Shown here: positions 54,805 through 64,000 of the stretch, in pieces | Numbering within the stretch: position 1 is the first letter of the stretch | How the letters are laid out: each line of letters opens with the position of its first letter | Source of the DNA: Mycoplasma tullyi | GTDB taxonomy: Bacteria > Bacillota_I > Bacilli_A > Mycoplasmatales > Mycoplasmoidaceae | Assembly: GCF_014068355.1 (NCBI RefSeq) | Contig: NZ_CP059674.1 | Coordinates: forward strand, 372,001 to 436,000 | DNA: 64,000 bases | Direction: 5' to 3' | Position numbers and translations under genes: made by a program | Notes under the pieces: generated by a model | Told to the model about the DNA's origin: nothing | Database searches by the model: none | The model's input: the letters and a program-made list of their open reading frames with translations, nothing else

Positions 54805-54812
54805 AATAATTA

Positions 54813-55667
54813 TTAATTTCTTTCAAAATTTTGAGGAACTGTAAAATCTTCTTTTAGATAATCAATTACATCATCTTCAAAGAATTGAATTCGTTTAGCA
54901 TTAACTGCTTTATTTGTTTGATCATCGAATTCCATTAATACAGCATTTAATTGCGCACCAAGTTTAGACACTTCTAATTTAAAACGAGCAGTTGGATGTA
55001 AAAATTTAGTTAAGACATTCTGTGCTTTAGCACCAATAATACTTCCAAACCCAGGCCCACACATTCCAACATCAGTAACATATACCATTCCTTTAGGAGT
55101 TACTCTTAAATCAGCTGTTGGTACATGGGTGTGGGTTCCTAGGATCGCTGACACTTGTCCATCAAAATAAATTGCTAACGCATTCTTTTCACTAGTTGTT
55201 TCAGCATGAAAATCAACGATATGTAAATCTTCATTACTCATTTCAACTAAATCTTCTAAACAATAAAATGGATTATTAACTTTAAAATTCAGTTTTACCC
55301 CTTCACCTAATAAATTAGTAATTCTAATTGTTTTATTTTTAACTTTAATAACGTTTGTACCAACACCTAAATTAGCGTATTGAAAAGTATCAGGTAAATT
55401 TAATGGTCGAACAATATTCTTTTGATTTTTTAAGATATCAAATCCTTCTTTTTTAGCTCAAGTGTGATTTCCCATTGTAAAGAAATCAATTCCAGAACTC
55501 ATTAATTCATCATAATGTTCTTGAATTAATCCTTTACCATGAGTGCAGTTTTCTGCGTTAGCTATAACAAGATCAACGTTATGTTCTTTAATTAAGTTTT
55601 TTAAATGTTTTTTAATGATCTTTCGACCATTATTTCCAAAGATATCTCCTAGAAAAAGAATATTCAT
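54813..55667 (-). CDS. ymdB: YmdB-family metallophosphoesterase
   Basis: 284 residues; TGA codons (for example 55242-55244) are Trp. Metal-binding motifs: LGDIFGNNGR, IANAENCTHGKG, TMGNHTW, FHAETTSEKNA and GTHTHVPTAD. In Bacillus YmdB hydrolyses 2',3'-cyclic nucleotides; M. genitalium has a homologue in the same neighbourhood. Follows the 5-formyl-THF cyclo-ligase gene by 11 bases on the minus strand; last gene of this operon. Confidence 0.9.
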
Positions 55668-55678
55668 AATGCTATTTA

Positions 55679-56230
55679 TTAATAATTAGAAACACAAAAT
55701 ATCTTATCAATTTTTACATCATGATCCTGAGTTTCAAATTGATTATTTAGCATAAAATCGTATGCTACAGATATCTTGCAATTGCTATATTTTAAATTAT
55801 TAAAAAATCTATCGTAATAACCTTTGCCATGACCTAATCTGAGATGATTAGAATTATATCCAACAAGTGGAACTAAAAATAAATCTAGATTGTTGTTTAG
55901 TAGTTGTGGATCATCAAGTGGTTGTTTAATTTGATATTTAATATCATGAGAAAAATCTAGATCTTTGATCTGATAAAAGTTCATCTCATTTCCATCTACT
56001 CTAGGTAAATAAATTTGATAATTATCCTTCAAAAGAAGATTAATCAATTCTGATGTATCAAATTCATAAGATAAACTACTAAATAGTCCAATCTTTTGAT
56101 AATCTTTATTCTTAATGAATTGATAAACTAATTCCGTTAATTGCTGATCTACAATTTGTTTGTTTTTTGTATTAGTAAATTGCTTAGCTAATTCAATTAA
56201 CTGTTTTCTTACAATCTGCTTACTTTGCAT
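55679..56230 (-). CDS. 5-formyltetrahydrofolate cyclo-ligase
   Basis: 183 residues. Signature LRLGHGKGYYDRFF with the preceding LFLVPLVGYNSNH, plus IGLFSSLSYEFDT and IYLPRVDG. Converts 5-formyl-THF to methenyl-THF using ATP, feeding one-carbon metabolism. ATG 56230 overlaps the pcrA stop by 11 bases, so it is translationally coupled. Confidence 0.92.
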   Translation of the reverse strand: MQSKQIVRKQLIELAKQFTNTKNKQIVDQQLTELVYQFIKNKDYQKIGLFSSLSYEFDTSELINLLLKDNYQIYLPRVDGNEMNFYQIKDLDFSHDIKYQIKQPLDDPQLLNNNLDLFLVPLVGYNSNHLRLGHGKGYYDRFFNNLKYSNCKISVAYDFMLNNQFETQDHDVKIDKIFCVSNY

Positions 56231-58475
56231 ATGTAATTAGTTTGTGGTTTTTAATTAGATCTTTTGTTCCAGCTTTTTTATCTTTAAAAGTAACTTTAAT
56301 TGTTGAAGAATCGATTTCTCTAACAATTCCTTCACCATAAAGCTGGTGATAAATAATTTCCCCAACGAAATAATCATGTTCAACTTCATTAGTTGAATTT
56401 CAAGCATCTAATTTAGATGATGATTTCTTAGAATTGTATCAACCATCATCATCTGTTAAAAAATTATGTTTATCAAAATAGTTCTTAGAATTATCTTGCT
56501 TATCAACTACTAAATCACTTAATTCATACAAGAATCTAGAAGGTTGGTAAGGTTCTCTAGATCGTGCATCATAATCCTGGTTAGAACATAATCAAAGATT
56601 ATCTTTTGCTCTTGTATAAGCAACATAGACAATTCTTCTTTCTTCTGCTAGTTTAGCTTTATTGTTAGTTGCTGCTATTGAACGACTACTAGGTAAGATG
56701 TTTTCATTCATATTAATGATGAAAACATTCTTGAATTCTAATCCTTTAGCACTATGAATTGTCATTAGTTTTAATGCATTCTTATTATGGGTTTGTTGAT
56801 TAGTATCTAAATCACCTTCTAATGCAAGGTTTTGGATAAAGTCATTAATTGTTAGTTTAGTACCAAAATCGTCTTCGTATTCTTTTTCATACTTGTTTAA
56901 GAAATCGATAAATTCATTAACACTATCGTGTTTGGTTGGTTCATTAAGAGAATCCAAATAGTTAGTTCGTTTAATGATTTCATTTAGTGATTGAGATACA
57001 GATCAATTAGTTTGATTATCTCGTAAGTAATCAATCATTTTCTTAAAGTTTTGCGCACTTTTTTTAACATTTGCTTTAAGATCTGATTCATCTAAATAAT
57101 CTAGTGCTTCGTATTCAGTGATACCTTTTTTATTAGCTAGATCTTTGATTATTTCAACACTAGTATCACCAATCATTCTTCTAGGTGTATTGATGATTCG
57201 ATCAAAAGCGATATTGTCATTAGTATCAACTAATTTAAGATAACCAATTAAGTCTTTGATTTCTTTTCTTAAAAAGAATTTATATCCGCCATAAATCTCA
57301 TATGGAATCCGGTTTTCTTTAATTAATCGTTCTAGTGATACAGAACTAAAGTTTGTTCGGTATAAGATTGCAAAATCACCATAAGTATATTGTTTAGACT
57401 CAACCATTTCTTTGATCTTTTCCATAACAAATCTATTTTGATATTCCATATTACCAAAATTAATTCATATTGGCTTAGGTCCTAAATCAGTTAAATCATA
57501 TGACAACAACGATTTAAAATAACGACTGTTATTCATCTTAATCGCTTCATTGGCAAGATTTAAAATACTCTGTTTTGACCGGTAATTTTGCGTTAAATAC
57601 TTAACAACTAGATCATTAAAATCAAATCTAATTGAGTCTCCGATTTCACTATTAGCACCTCTTCAACCATAAATAGATTGATCAGGATCTCCTACAAATA
57701 AGAAATTGTTATTTTCTTGTCTTAATAATTTAACAATCTTATATTGAATTTCATTAGCATCTTGAAATTCATCTACTAAAATTGCTTCAAAGCGTTTTTG
57801 TCATTTCTTTAAAACGATAGGATCGCTTAAAAACAAATTATAAGCAATATTCAACAGATCATTGAAATCAATAGCATTTAGTTCTTTTAATGCCTTTTGA
57901 TAATCATGATAGAAGTTAATTAATGGTTGAACTAGATTAGGTGTAATAATATGATCTTCACCTAATTTATTAAAATCAGAGGCTAAAAATTCAGAAACAT
58001 CTAAGTTATAAGTTTTAGCATCATTAATAATGCTCATCACTTTATTCTTTTTAAAGTCAGCATATTGAGAATAGTAATATACGTATTTTTGCGACTTTAA
58101 TAAATCTTCAAATAGCTTAGCTTGATCAACTTCATCTAAGATGTTGAAACGATCATTTAAACAATCAACATTATCAACTTCTTCTCTTAAAACCTGTGCA
58201 CAAAATCCGTGGAACGTTCTAAAGCTTACTTGAGTTTTTTCTTTATTAAGTAATTTCTCAAGACGTTGTTGCATTTCTTTAGCAGCTTTGTTGGTAAAAG
58301 TAATAGCTAAAATTTTATATTCTGGAATGTTGAAGTGTTCAATTAAGTAAGCTATTCGCGATGTCAAAACTTTCGTTTTGCCAGTTCCTGCACCAGCAAC
58401 GACAAACATTGGTATTAAATCACTTGTTACAACATCGTATTGTTGTTTATTTAAAGACTTTAGATATTCTTGCAT
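56220..58475 (-). CDS. pcrA: UvrD/PcrA-type DNA helicase
   Basis: 751 residues; plain-frame breaks at TGA are Trp. Superfamily 1 motifs: NKQQYDVV (Q motif), AGAGTGKTKVLTSRI (Walker A), FTNKAAKEM, VDEFQDAN, GDPDQSIYGWRGA, NYRSKQSI, MTIHSAKGLEF and VAYTRAKDNL. A C-terminal tudor-like PcrA tail (YFVGEIIYHQLYGEGIV) is present. Unwinds DNA in repair and clears RNA polymerase. Upstream neighbour RDD protein ends... begins two bases apart on the same strand; downstream is the cyclo-ligase. Confidence 0.95.
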
Positions 58476-58477
58476 AA

Positions 58478-59197
58478 TTATAGGTCGGTAAGATCCATGT
58501 TCCCTGGTAAATTGATATCAATCTTATTAGATATAGTTTTATCTTCTGTTTGTTGATTAACATCTGTTTTGGTTGTTAAGTCGATCATAACTAAGTTAGC
58601 CATCCTATCGTGTAATGCTAATCTTTTAGAATTAACCGCTACAAAGATGAAAATAACAAACAATATGATCGCATAAATTGAATAAATTCCACGGTAAAAA
58701 CTAATAAAAATGATATATTTGGTAGGTTCTTTTAATATATCATTTTTAGTAAACAAACTAACGATCTCTCTTTGCTCACTATCGTTGAAAGCAAATAGTG
58801 ATAACCCCATTATTATTAAGATTGAAACAAAAAATAAATATATTAATGAATTATGAATAAACAGGTGTTTCAAATACTTGTTTAATGTTGTTCGTTCTAC
58901 TAATTGCAACTTAAAAGCTAAACGGAATAAAGTTTTACCTTTTGTTAATCAGGGTACTAAAATAAAATAACCACCATAAAATAAAAAACTGATTACCCCA
59001 ACTAACAAGATGTACAAAGCAATCGAATAGTTCATTCAATACTTCTGAAATAAGAAATTAATCAGATAGTTAAAACCTACACTGATTAAACTAATAAAAA
59101 CTAGATCAAAAAGACCAGCGAAAATTCTTTTAGTCGCTGAAGCCACCTGATATTTTACTTTTGTATTTGAGATTTCGTTATGAAAAATAACGTACAT
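58478..59197 (-). CDS. RDD-family membrane protein
   Basis: 239 residues. The first helix block ATKRIFAGLFDLVFISLISV carries the Arg...Asp...Asp pattern of the RDD family. Four to five membrane segments lie at about 25-50, 60-85, 120-140 and 165-190, followed by ALHDRMANLVMID. The C-terminal 45 residues are cytoplasmic and polar. Its ATG shares one base with the stop of the glycosyltransferase-like gene (TAATG), and it ends two bases before pcrA starts, so all are in one operon. Role unknown; RDD proteins are thought to be transporters or membrane-maintenance factors. Confidence 0.85.
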
Positions 59198-60180
59198 TAT
59201 TTATCAGCATTAAATTTTGCTTGAATTCAAGATAATCTAGGTTTGAACTTAATAAAGTAATTCTTTCAGTTTGGATTATCGATCAATTGAAAGAACTTGT
59301 TTTTTTCATATTTAGGGTATAAACGAAACACTAATTCTTTTGCAATCTTAATTGCGTTTTGTTTTTCTCTATCAGAAAAGTTCGAATTAATCATCAACGA
59401 AATGAAATGATAGAACGCCATAACGATTGCACAGAATTCTAACTTCTCATCATAACTAGCATCCCATTCGTTATACTTTTTAAGTTGATTAACTTGATTG
59501 ATTTGGAACAACACATCATAAATGTTATTGTTCAAGCTAATTTCTTTTCTTCTCTTAGTTAAGATCTTTTTTAACACCGCAGCTTTTTTAGCTTTACCAT
59601 ACACTTTTAAGATAAAGATCCCTGGTTGGTAATGCGTTACATTAAATTTGATCTTATTATCAACAAGCATTTTTGTTCTAAAAACCTTGTCATAAAAGTT
59701 TAATGAATGCTTAGAAATTAGATCAATGCTAAATTGATCATAGATCAATAACTTCTTATCTTTATTGCTACTTAATTCTTTCTTTTGATCATAGAAAGCT
59801 GGTTCATCGATCATGAAGTTGATTAGATCAACATCTTCATCTAAACCTTCAATAGCATCACTTAAATCATCTAAAAAGTTTGGTTTAAAAACAATTAGTT
59901 GATTTGTAAATAATGTGAACTCACCATTAGCAATTCTTGCTCCCAGATTGTACGCTTCACTCATTCCTAAAGATTGAGAAACATTAACAATCTGGTAGTT
60001 CAAACCACTCTGCTTACCTAATTCTTCTTGTCAAATCTTAATCACATTCTCATTAGCATCATCATTAATAAAAATTAATTCATGATCCTTAAGATTGTTG
60101 ATGTTAAATAAAGAGTTTAAAGAACTCTTTAGATTCATCACTTCTTGACTCAGATAGTAGATAATTGATAAGTTAGACAT
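59197..60180 (-). CDS. Family 2-like glycosyltransferase, catalytic motif altered
   Basis: 327 residues from ATG 60180. The GT-A fold start (LSIIYYLSQEVMNLKSSLNS, then FINDDANENVIKIW) and MSEAYNLGARIANGEFTLF are GT2-like. The DxD metal motif expected after GEF is replaced (FTNQL), so activity is uncertain. No membrane segment. First gene of the minus-strand operon running to ymdB; it diverges from the gene at 60269. Could modify glycolipids or a capsule, but the substrate is unknown. Confidence 0.75.
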
Positions 60181-60249
60181 AATTCTATTTATTATATAAC
60201 ATAATAAACTAGTTCTGGAATTCTCTTTTTTAATGTTAAATTAAAAATT

Positions 60250-60255
60250 TATAAT
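60250..60255 (+). promoter_or_regulatory. -10 box for the gene at 60269
   Basis: TATAAT ends 13 bases before the ATG, implying a very short or absent 5' leader. Confidence 0.45.
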
Positions 60256-60268
60256 TGATCTGATCGAT

Positions 60269-62128
60269 ATGGAGCTAATTAATAATAAAAGCAAAAATAG
60301 CTGTAATCTTGACATCAAAAACATCGTTAATTTCAATATTCAAAAGATTACTAAAAGCTTTTTTGATTCAAATCTATTTAATAGTTCATCACAAAATATC
60401 TCCAAGAAACACTACAAAACATTAAAAGCGAATAACGAAGAATTTTTTGATGTTGAATCGCTTTTAAATGAAGAGTCAATTGGTGATATTATTAATTTTT
60501 CATTTAAGAAGATTAATAGTATCATTGGAGCTACTAATCTTAATCACTTTGATGTCATTCGCCATGATGAATATGGTGAAGCGGTTTATGTCAATATTAG
60601 TAATATTAATAGTGACTTTGAGATTCAAGCTAAGAAATCCCAAGACTTAAGATTTGTTTTTGAAGTATATGTTAAGGATTATTCTTATCTTAAACAGTAC
60701 TGTGATAAGATTCAAATCAATATCTTATTTGATGAAATTAACCGGATAATTTCGGGAAATTTCGTATTTTTTAAACAAGCTGTAGAAGTTGATTTAGAAC
60801 AATTAATTAAGCACGTATATCGTAACTTTTTTGTTAAGAATTTCATTAAAGAACACTTTGCCAATAATTCACTAAAAAACCAAGTGAGATTATTTGAAGA
60901 CTTAACGATTAATAAAGAAGATGGATCGATTTATCTATCTTCAAAATTTAAGAGTCAATTTATCTCGACTTTAGATCATGTTGATGAATTCAACAATTTA
61001 CAAATAGATCGAGAAGAATTTTTTTATGCCGTTAACATCTTAAATTTCATTATTTTAATGATCTATGAAGATCTAAAGGCATTTTTTCAATCAAATAAAC
61101 CTGTTAGTTTTTTAGATTTTATTCAAAGAAAAACTAATCTAAGTAATGTTAGATCTAATGCTCATGCAGAATTAGATTTCTTAAACCTATTTAATTATGT
61201 AAATAGTAAATACTTCTTCAATCACGAATTAGATTTACATCAAGAAGATGTTGATAATTTAGAAGATGCTCTTGATTTGATTAATGAGTTTTATGATCTT
61301 TATCAATTTGAACAAAGATCATTATCTGATCAGATCCTAAATTTTGAAATCTCATTATCAGATCAAAAATTATCAGATAACAATAAGATCATCTTATTGT
61401 TAATGTATCCCGAATTATTTGGATTAGATAGTGTTGATTATGTTAATTCAAAATATGATCAACTGGTAGAATCGTTTATTAGTTTTGAAATTTCAGATAC
61501 AGTAGATTATCAAAAGAAACGCGATCGGGTTTTATGTGAATTAAACCCTAACTATGAATGTTTTATTAACTCAGTTAAGGATTTCTTAATTATGAAAAGT
61601 AATTTTGAATCACTTAATTTATTTGAAATCTATAACTGGGCGTTGATATACGAAAACCTATATGAAGCTAAATATATTGATATCTCAAATGAGTTTTATA
61701 AATTAAAAGATAGTCAACCTCAAATTATGAGAGGTTTGCTAAATCAACTTAATCAGTTGAAATACTACACGGCTAAAAAAATTTATGGTTTAGGTCATAT
61801 TGAAGTTGTTATTCAGAAATTATTAAAATACAACGACTTCGAAAACACGATTAATCAATTTATTAAAACGATTAACCGTGATGATCAGATGTATGGAAAA
61901 TCCAAAGAGAGAAAATATTTAATCTTAGGTATTATCTCCGCATTCTTATTTGGAATTATGGATTTTTTGACAACGGTGTTTTCAATATTACCAGTTACTC
62001 AACAAAATGTCGAGGTGTCGATCAAGAATGTTCCTAGCTTAATCGTTATTGGAACAGGTTCATTGTTGGCAACTGTTTTATTAATCATTTTAACAATCTC
62101 ATATTTTAAAAAACGTCGGCAAAAATAA
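60269..62128 (+). CDS. Large C-terminally membrane-anchored protein, paralogue A
   Basis: 619 residues with no TGA interruptions. The first 540 residues are helical, acidic and probably cytoplasmic. Two membrane helices lie near the end, YLILGIISAFLFGIMDFLTT (about 550-570) and LIVIGTGSLLATVLLIILTI (about 590-612), then KKRRQK. Shared blocks with the next gene: VFEVYVKDYSYLKQY vs YYIDVNENSYLYQY, and LLMYPELFGLD vs SLIINPNRFGLN. In M. genitalium two such genes (MG241, MG242) sit near pcrA as I recall. Function unknown; the topology resembles CorA-like channels only in having two C-terminal helices. Confidence 0.85.
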   Translation: MELINNKSKNSCNLDIKNIVNFNIQKITKSFFDSNLFNSSSQNISKKHYKTLKANNEEFFDVESLLNEESIGDIINFSFKKINSIIGATNLNHFDVIRHDEYGEAVYVNISNINSDFEIQAKKSQDLRFVFEVYVKDYSYLKQYCDKIQINILFDEINRIISGNFVFFKQAVEVDLEQLIKHVYRNFFVKNFIKEHFANNSLKNQVRLFEDLTINKEDGSIYLSSKFKSQFISTLDHVDEFNNLQIDREEFFYAVNILNFIILMIYEDLKAFFQSNKPVSFLDFIQRKTNLSNVRSNAHAELDFLNLFNYVNSKYFFNHELDLHQEDVDNLEDALDLINEFYDLYQFEQRSLSDQILNFEISLSDQKLSDNNKIILLLMYPELFGLDSVDYVNSKYDQLVESFISFEISDTVDYQKKRDRVLCELNPNYECFINSVKDFLIMKSNFESLNLFEIYNWALIYENLYEAKYIDISNEFYKLKDSQPQIMRGLLNQLNQLKYYTAKKIYGLGHIEVVIQKLLKYNDFENTINQFIKTINRDDQMYGKSKERKYLILGIISAFLFGIMDFLTTVFSILPVTQQNVEVSIKNVPSLIVIGTGSLLATVLLIILTISYFKKRRQK

Positions 62129-62209
62129 CAATTTTTATAAAAAACAAAAACTAAATATAACTAACCTGAATTAGCTAAAATTAATAACTAAATAACAGAT
62201 AAAACTACT

Positions 62210-64000
62210 ATGGATTTTGAAAAGAAAATTTTAGAAAAACTAAACATTAACACCACATATCCTTTTTACATTGTCAACGTTAATGTTAAGTTTTTTAACA
62301 GTTTACAACAACACCCAAATAAATACTTTGTTAGCAAAATCCTACCTAAAATTAAATCCAAACTTGACCAAGAAGAGTTAGAACAACTTAAAGAATTAGA
62401 TGATCTAACAAGAAAGGATCGAATTAAGTTGATGCTTAATTTAGCACTTAAAAAGATCGTTTCTAAAACCGGTTCATTGAACACTGATTTCTTTAAGGTG
62501 TTAGGCTACGACCAATTTCATGAACCACTTTATATTTCTGAAAAAGAGATTAGCGTGAATGAATTAATTCATAACGAATATGAAGAGCGTAGATATAAAT
62601 ACTATATCGACGTAAATGAAAATAGCTATCTTTATCAATACGCTAGTAGAATCAATCTTTGATTCTATTTAAATGAAGAAAACAAGATCTTATCTGGTTC
62701 ATTTAGTTTTGAAGTAGTTAATCTAGAAGAAAATCCGCTAAATGAAGAAATAGTTTTTGAAAAGGTTTATTTACTTTCATTAATTAAATATTTTATTTAC
62801 AAACAGATTTCACCTTTATCATTAAACAACATCATCGACATTATTGATAACGATGATTTCTTATCAAACTTTGATAAGAAATCTGATAAAGAACATCAAA
62901 ATAATCTTAATAACAACATCTATAAGAAATCATTAAGTTATGAAGTTTTAAAGAATAACTGGGATAATCTGATCACTGACAAGTTTTTAGCTCATAAGAA
63001 TTATGATGAGCAAAAGAAATCTCAAATTAAAGATGATTTGTTTTATGCAATCATGAATCTAACGATGATTAATTTGGCATTGTATCAAGAATTAAAGTCT
63101 TACTTTAATTCTGAACATCCAGAATTAATTCTTAGTATTCTAAAAAAACCAACTCAGATTAAAAGCGACCCGGACCAAAGACCGTTTAATGACTTTATTG
63201 AATTATCTAGACATCTAAAAGATAGTTACATTAAAAAAGATACAACTAAGATTGATCTAAATAAGATCGAAGATATTGATGATTTCGTCAATGAAGCTAA
63301 GAAACATCAAGCAGCTCAAGACTATGAAGCGTTCAATACTTCAATTAACTTTTTAGAATTACAAGTTAAGGATGAAGAAGTATTCGTTTCATCAAGCGAT
63401 TATTTACTAAAACACCAACAGATTTATTTAATATATTCTTTAATTATTAATCCTAATAGATTTGGTTTAAACTCAAATACGACTCAGATTGTTAAATATA
63501 ATGATCTGATTAAAAACTTAAAGAATATGCAGATCTCAGATGGATCTAAAAAAATGATCGTTGAAGATATCAACCAATCAGAGGTTGAAATTAATAAAAA
63601 CTATCTTAGTTTTGTTAACCAATCTAATGATTTCGTAATCATTAAAAAGGATAATAAACAACTTCTAGATTTTTATATTTGAGCCATCATTTATTCAGAA
63701 AGTCGTAAGTGAATTCACCATGATATCGAATATGACTTTAATAATGATCGGGTTGCAAAAAATTCTAATTTTTACCGACAAAAAATTGAAGCACTAGAAA
63801 ACTTAAAGTTTGACTGATATGATGATTTCTATGGAATTCCAGCGATCAAAACAATCGTAAAAAAGATCGATCAGATCTCAAGTATTAAATCATCAATTGA
63901 TATCTTAGTTGGAACAATTAAGCAAAAAGATGCTCTGCTTAAAAAAGACTTCGAACGAAAAACCATGGTTATCGCTTATGTTGTAGCTATCTTCATTGGA
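62210..64000 (+). CDS. Large membrane-anchored protein, paralogue B (runs off the window)
   Basis: 597 residues visible; TGA codons (62660-62662, 63680-63682 among them) are Trp, so the separate stretches are one gene. Same architecture as paralogue A: a Lys/Glu/Asp/Asn-rich helical body with repeated charged helices, ending at the edge in the beginning of a membrane helix (TMVIAYVVAIFIG). Starts 82 bases after paralogue A on the same strand, with no clear terminator between. Unknown function. Confidence 0.85.

Overview
The window comes from a wall-less mollicute of the Pneumoniae group, very close to Mycoplasmoides (Mycoplasma) gallisepticum. Four things support this. TGA is read as tryptophan in almost every gene, so genes run through many in-frame TGA codons. 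The DNA is AT-rich. A DnaJ-like protein carries an EAGR box of the kind found in terminal-organelle proteins. The tmRNA encodes a 26-residue tag (DKTSKELADE...NNYALNF) that I recall as the M. gallisepticum tag. All coding calls below use genetic code 4. No tRNA, 5S/16S/23S rRNA, CRISPR array or insertion sequence was recognised.

Layout. 1-5060: the end of a large surface-type protein, two small unknown genes, arginine deiminase (arcA) and a ferredoxin-NADP reductase-like flavoprotein, the last four on the minus strand. 5122-15128: a coiled-coil protein, the 4.5S SRP RNA, a large acidic coiled-coil protein, an alpha/beta hydrolase, topJ and grpE, a likely terminal-organelle and chaperone block. 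15220-22600: three tandem VlhA/haemagglutinin-like lipoprotein genes and a decayed remnant; the first is frame-shifted by a poly(A) tract right after its start codon. 22863-27480: type I restriction specificity (hsdS) cassettes with (GA)n tracts, TAEL spacer repeats and duplicated, partly decayed modules; no hsdM or hsdR is present. 27502-32429: dxs and hrcA, diverging from uvrC, then an IMPACT-family gene. 32514-37968: a structured leader followed by infC-rpmI-rplT, a dUTPase-like gene and pheS-pheT. 38142-38551: tmRNA, then a stem-loop-rich intergenic stretch and a heterodimeric ABC exporter. 42574-49689: rplU-prp-rpmA-nfo-fur-like-unknown-tig-lon, in the same order I recall from M. genitalium; lon is preceded by a CIRCE operator. 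49752-54746: an ABC-2 transporter, then a MaoC-type hydratase and a CoA-transferase that together resemble the first two steps of itaconate breakdown. 54813-64000: ymdB, 5-formyl-THF cyclo-ligase, pcrA, an RDD membrane protein and a glycosyltransferase-like gene on the minus strand, then two paralogous large membrane-anchored proteins.

How it fits together. HrcA (29254-30297) should repress lon through the CIRCE site at 47160-47186. GrpE and TopJ are chaperone partners. Prp should trim the LQFFA leader of L27, encoded immediately downstream. The accessory middle of the window concentrates surface and restriction variation: a homopolymer tract, dinucleotide tracts, codon-level spacer repeats and recombining modules. 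The most original leads are the GA-tract HsdS fusion switch, the poly(A)-off lipoprotein, the candidate itaconate gene pair and the string of seven stem-loops beside tmRNA.
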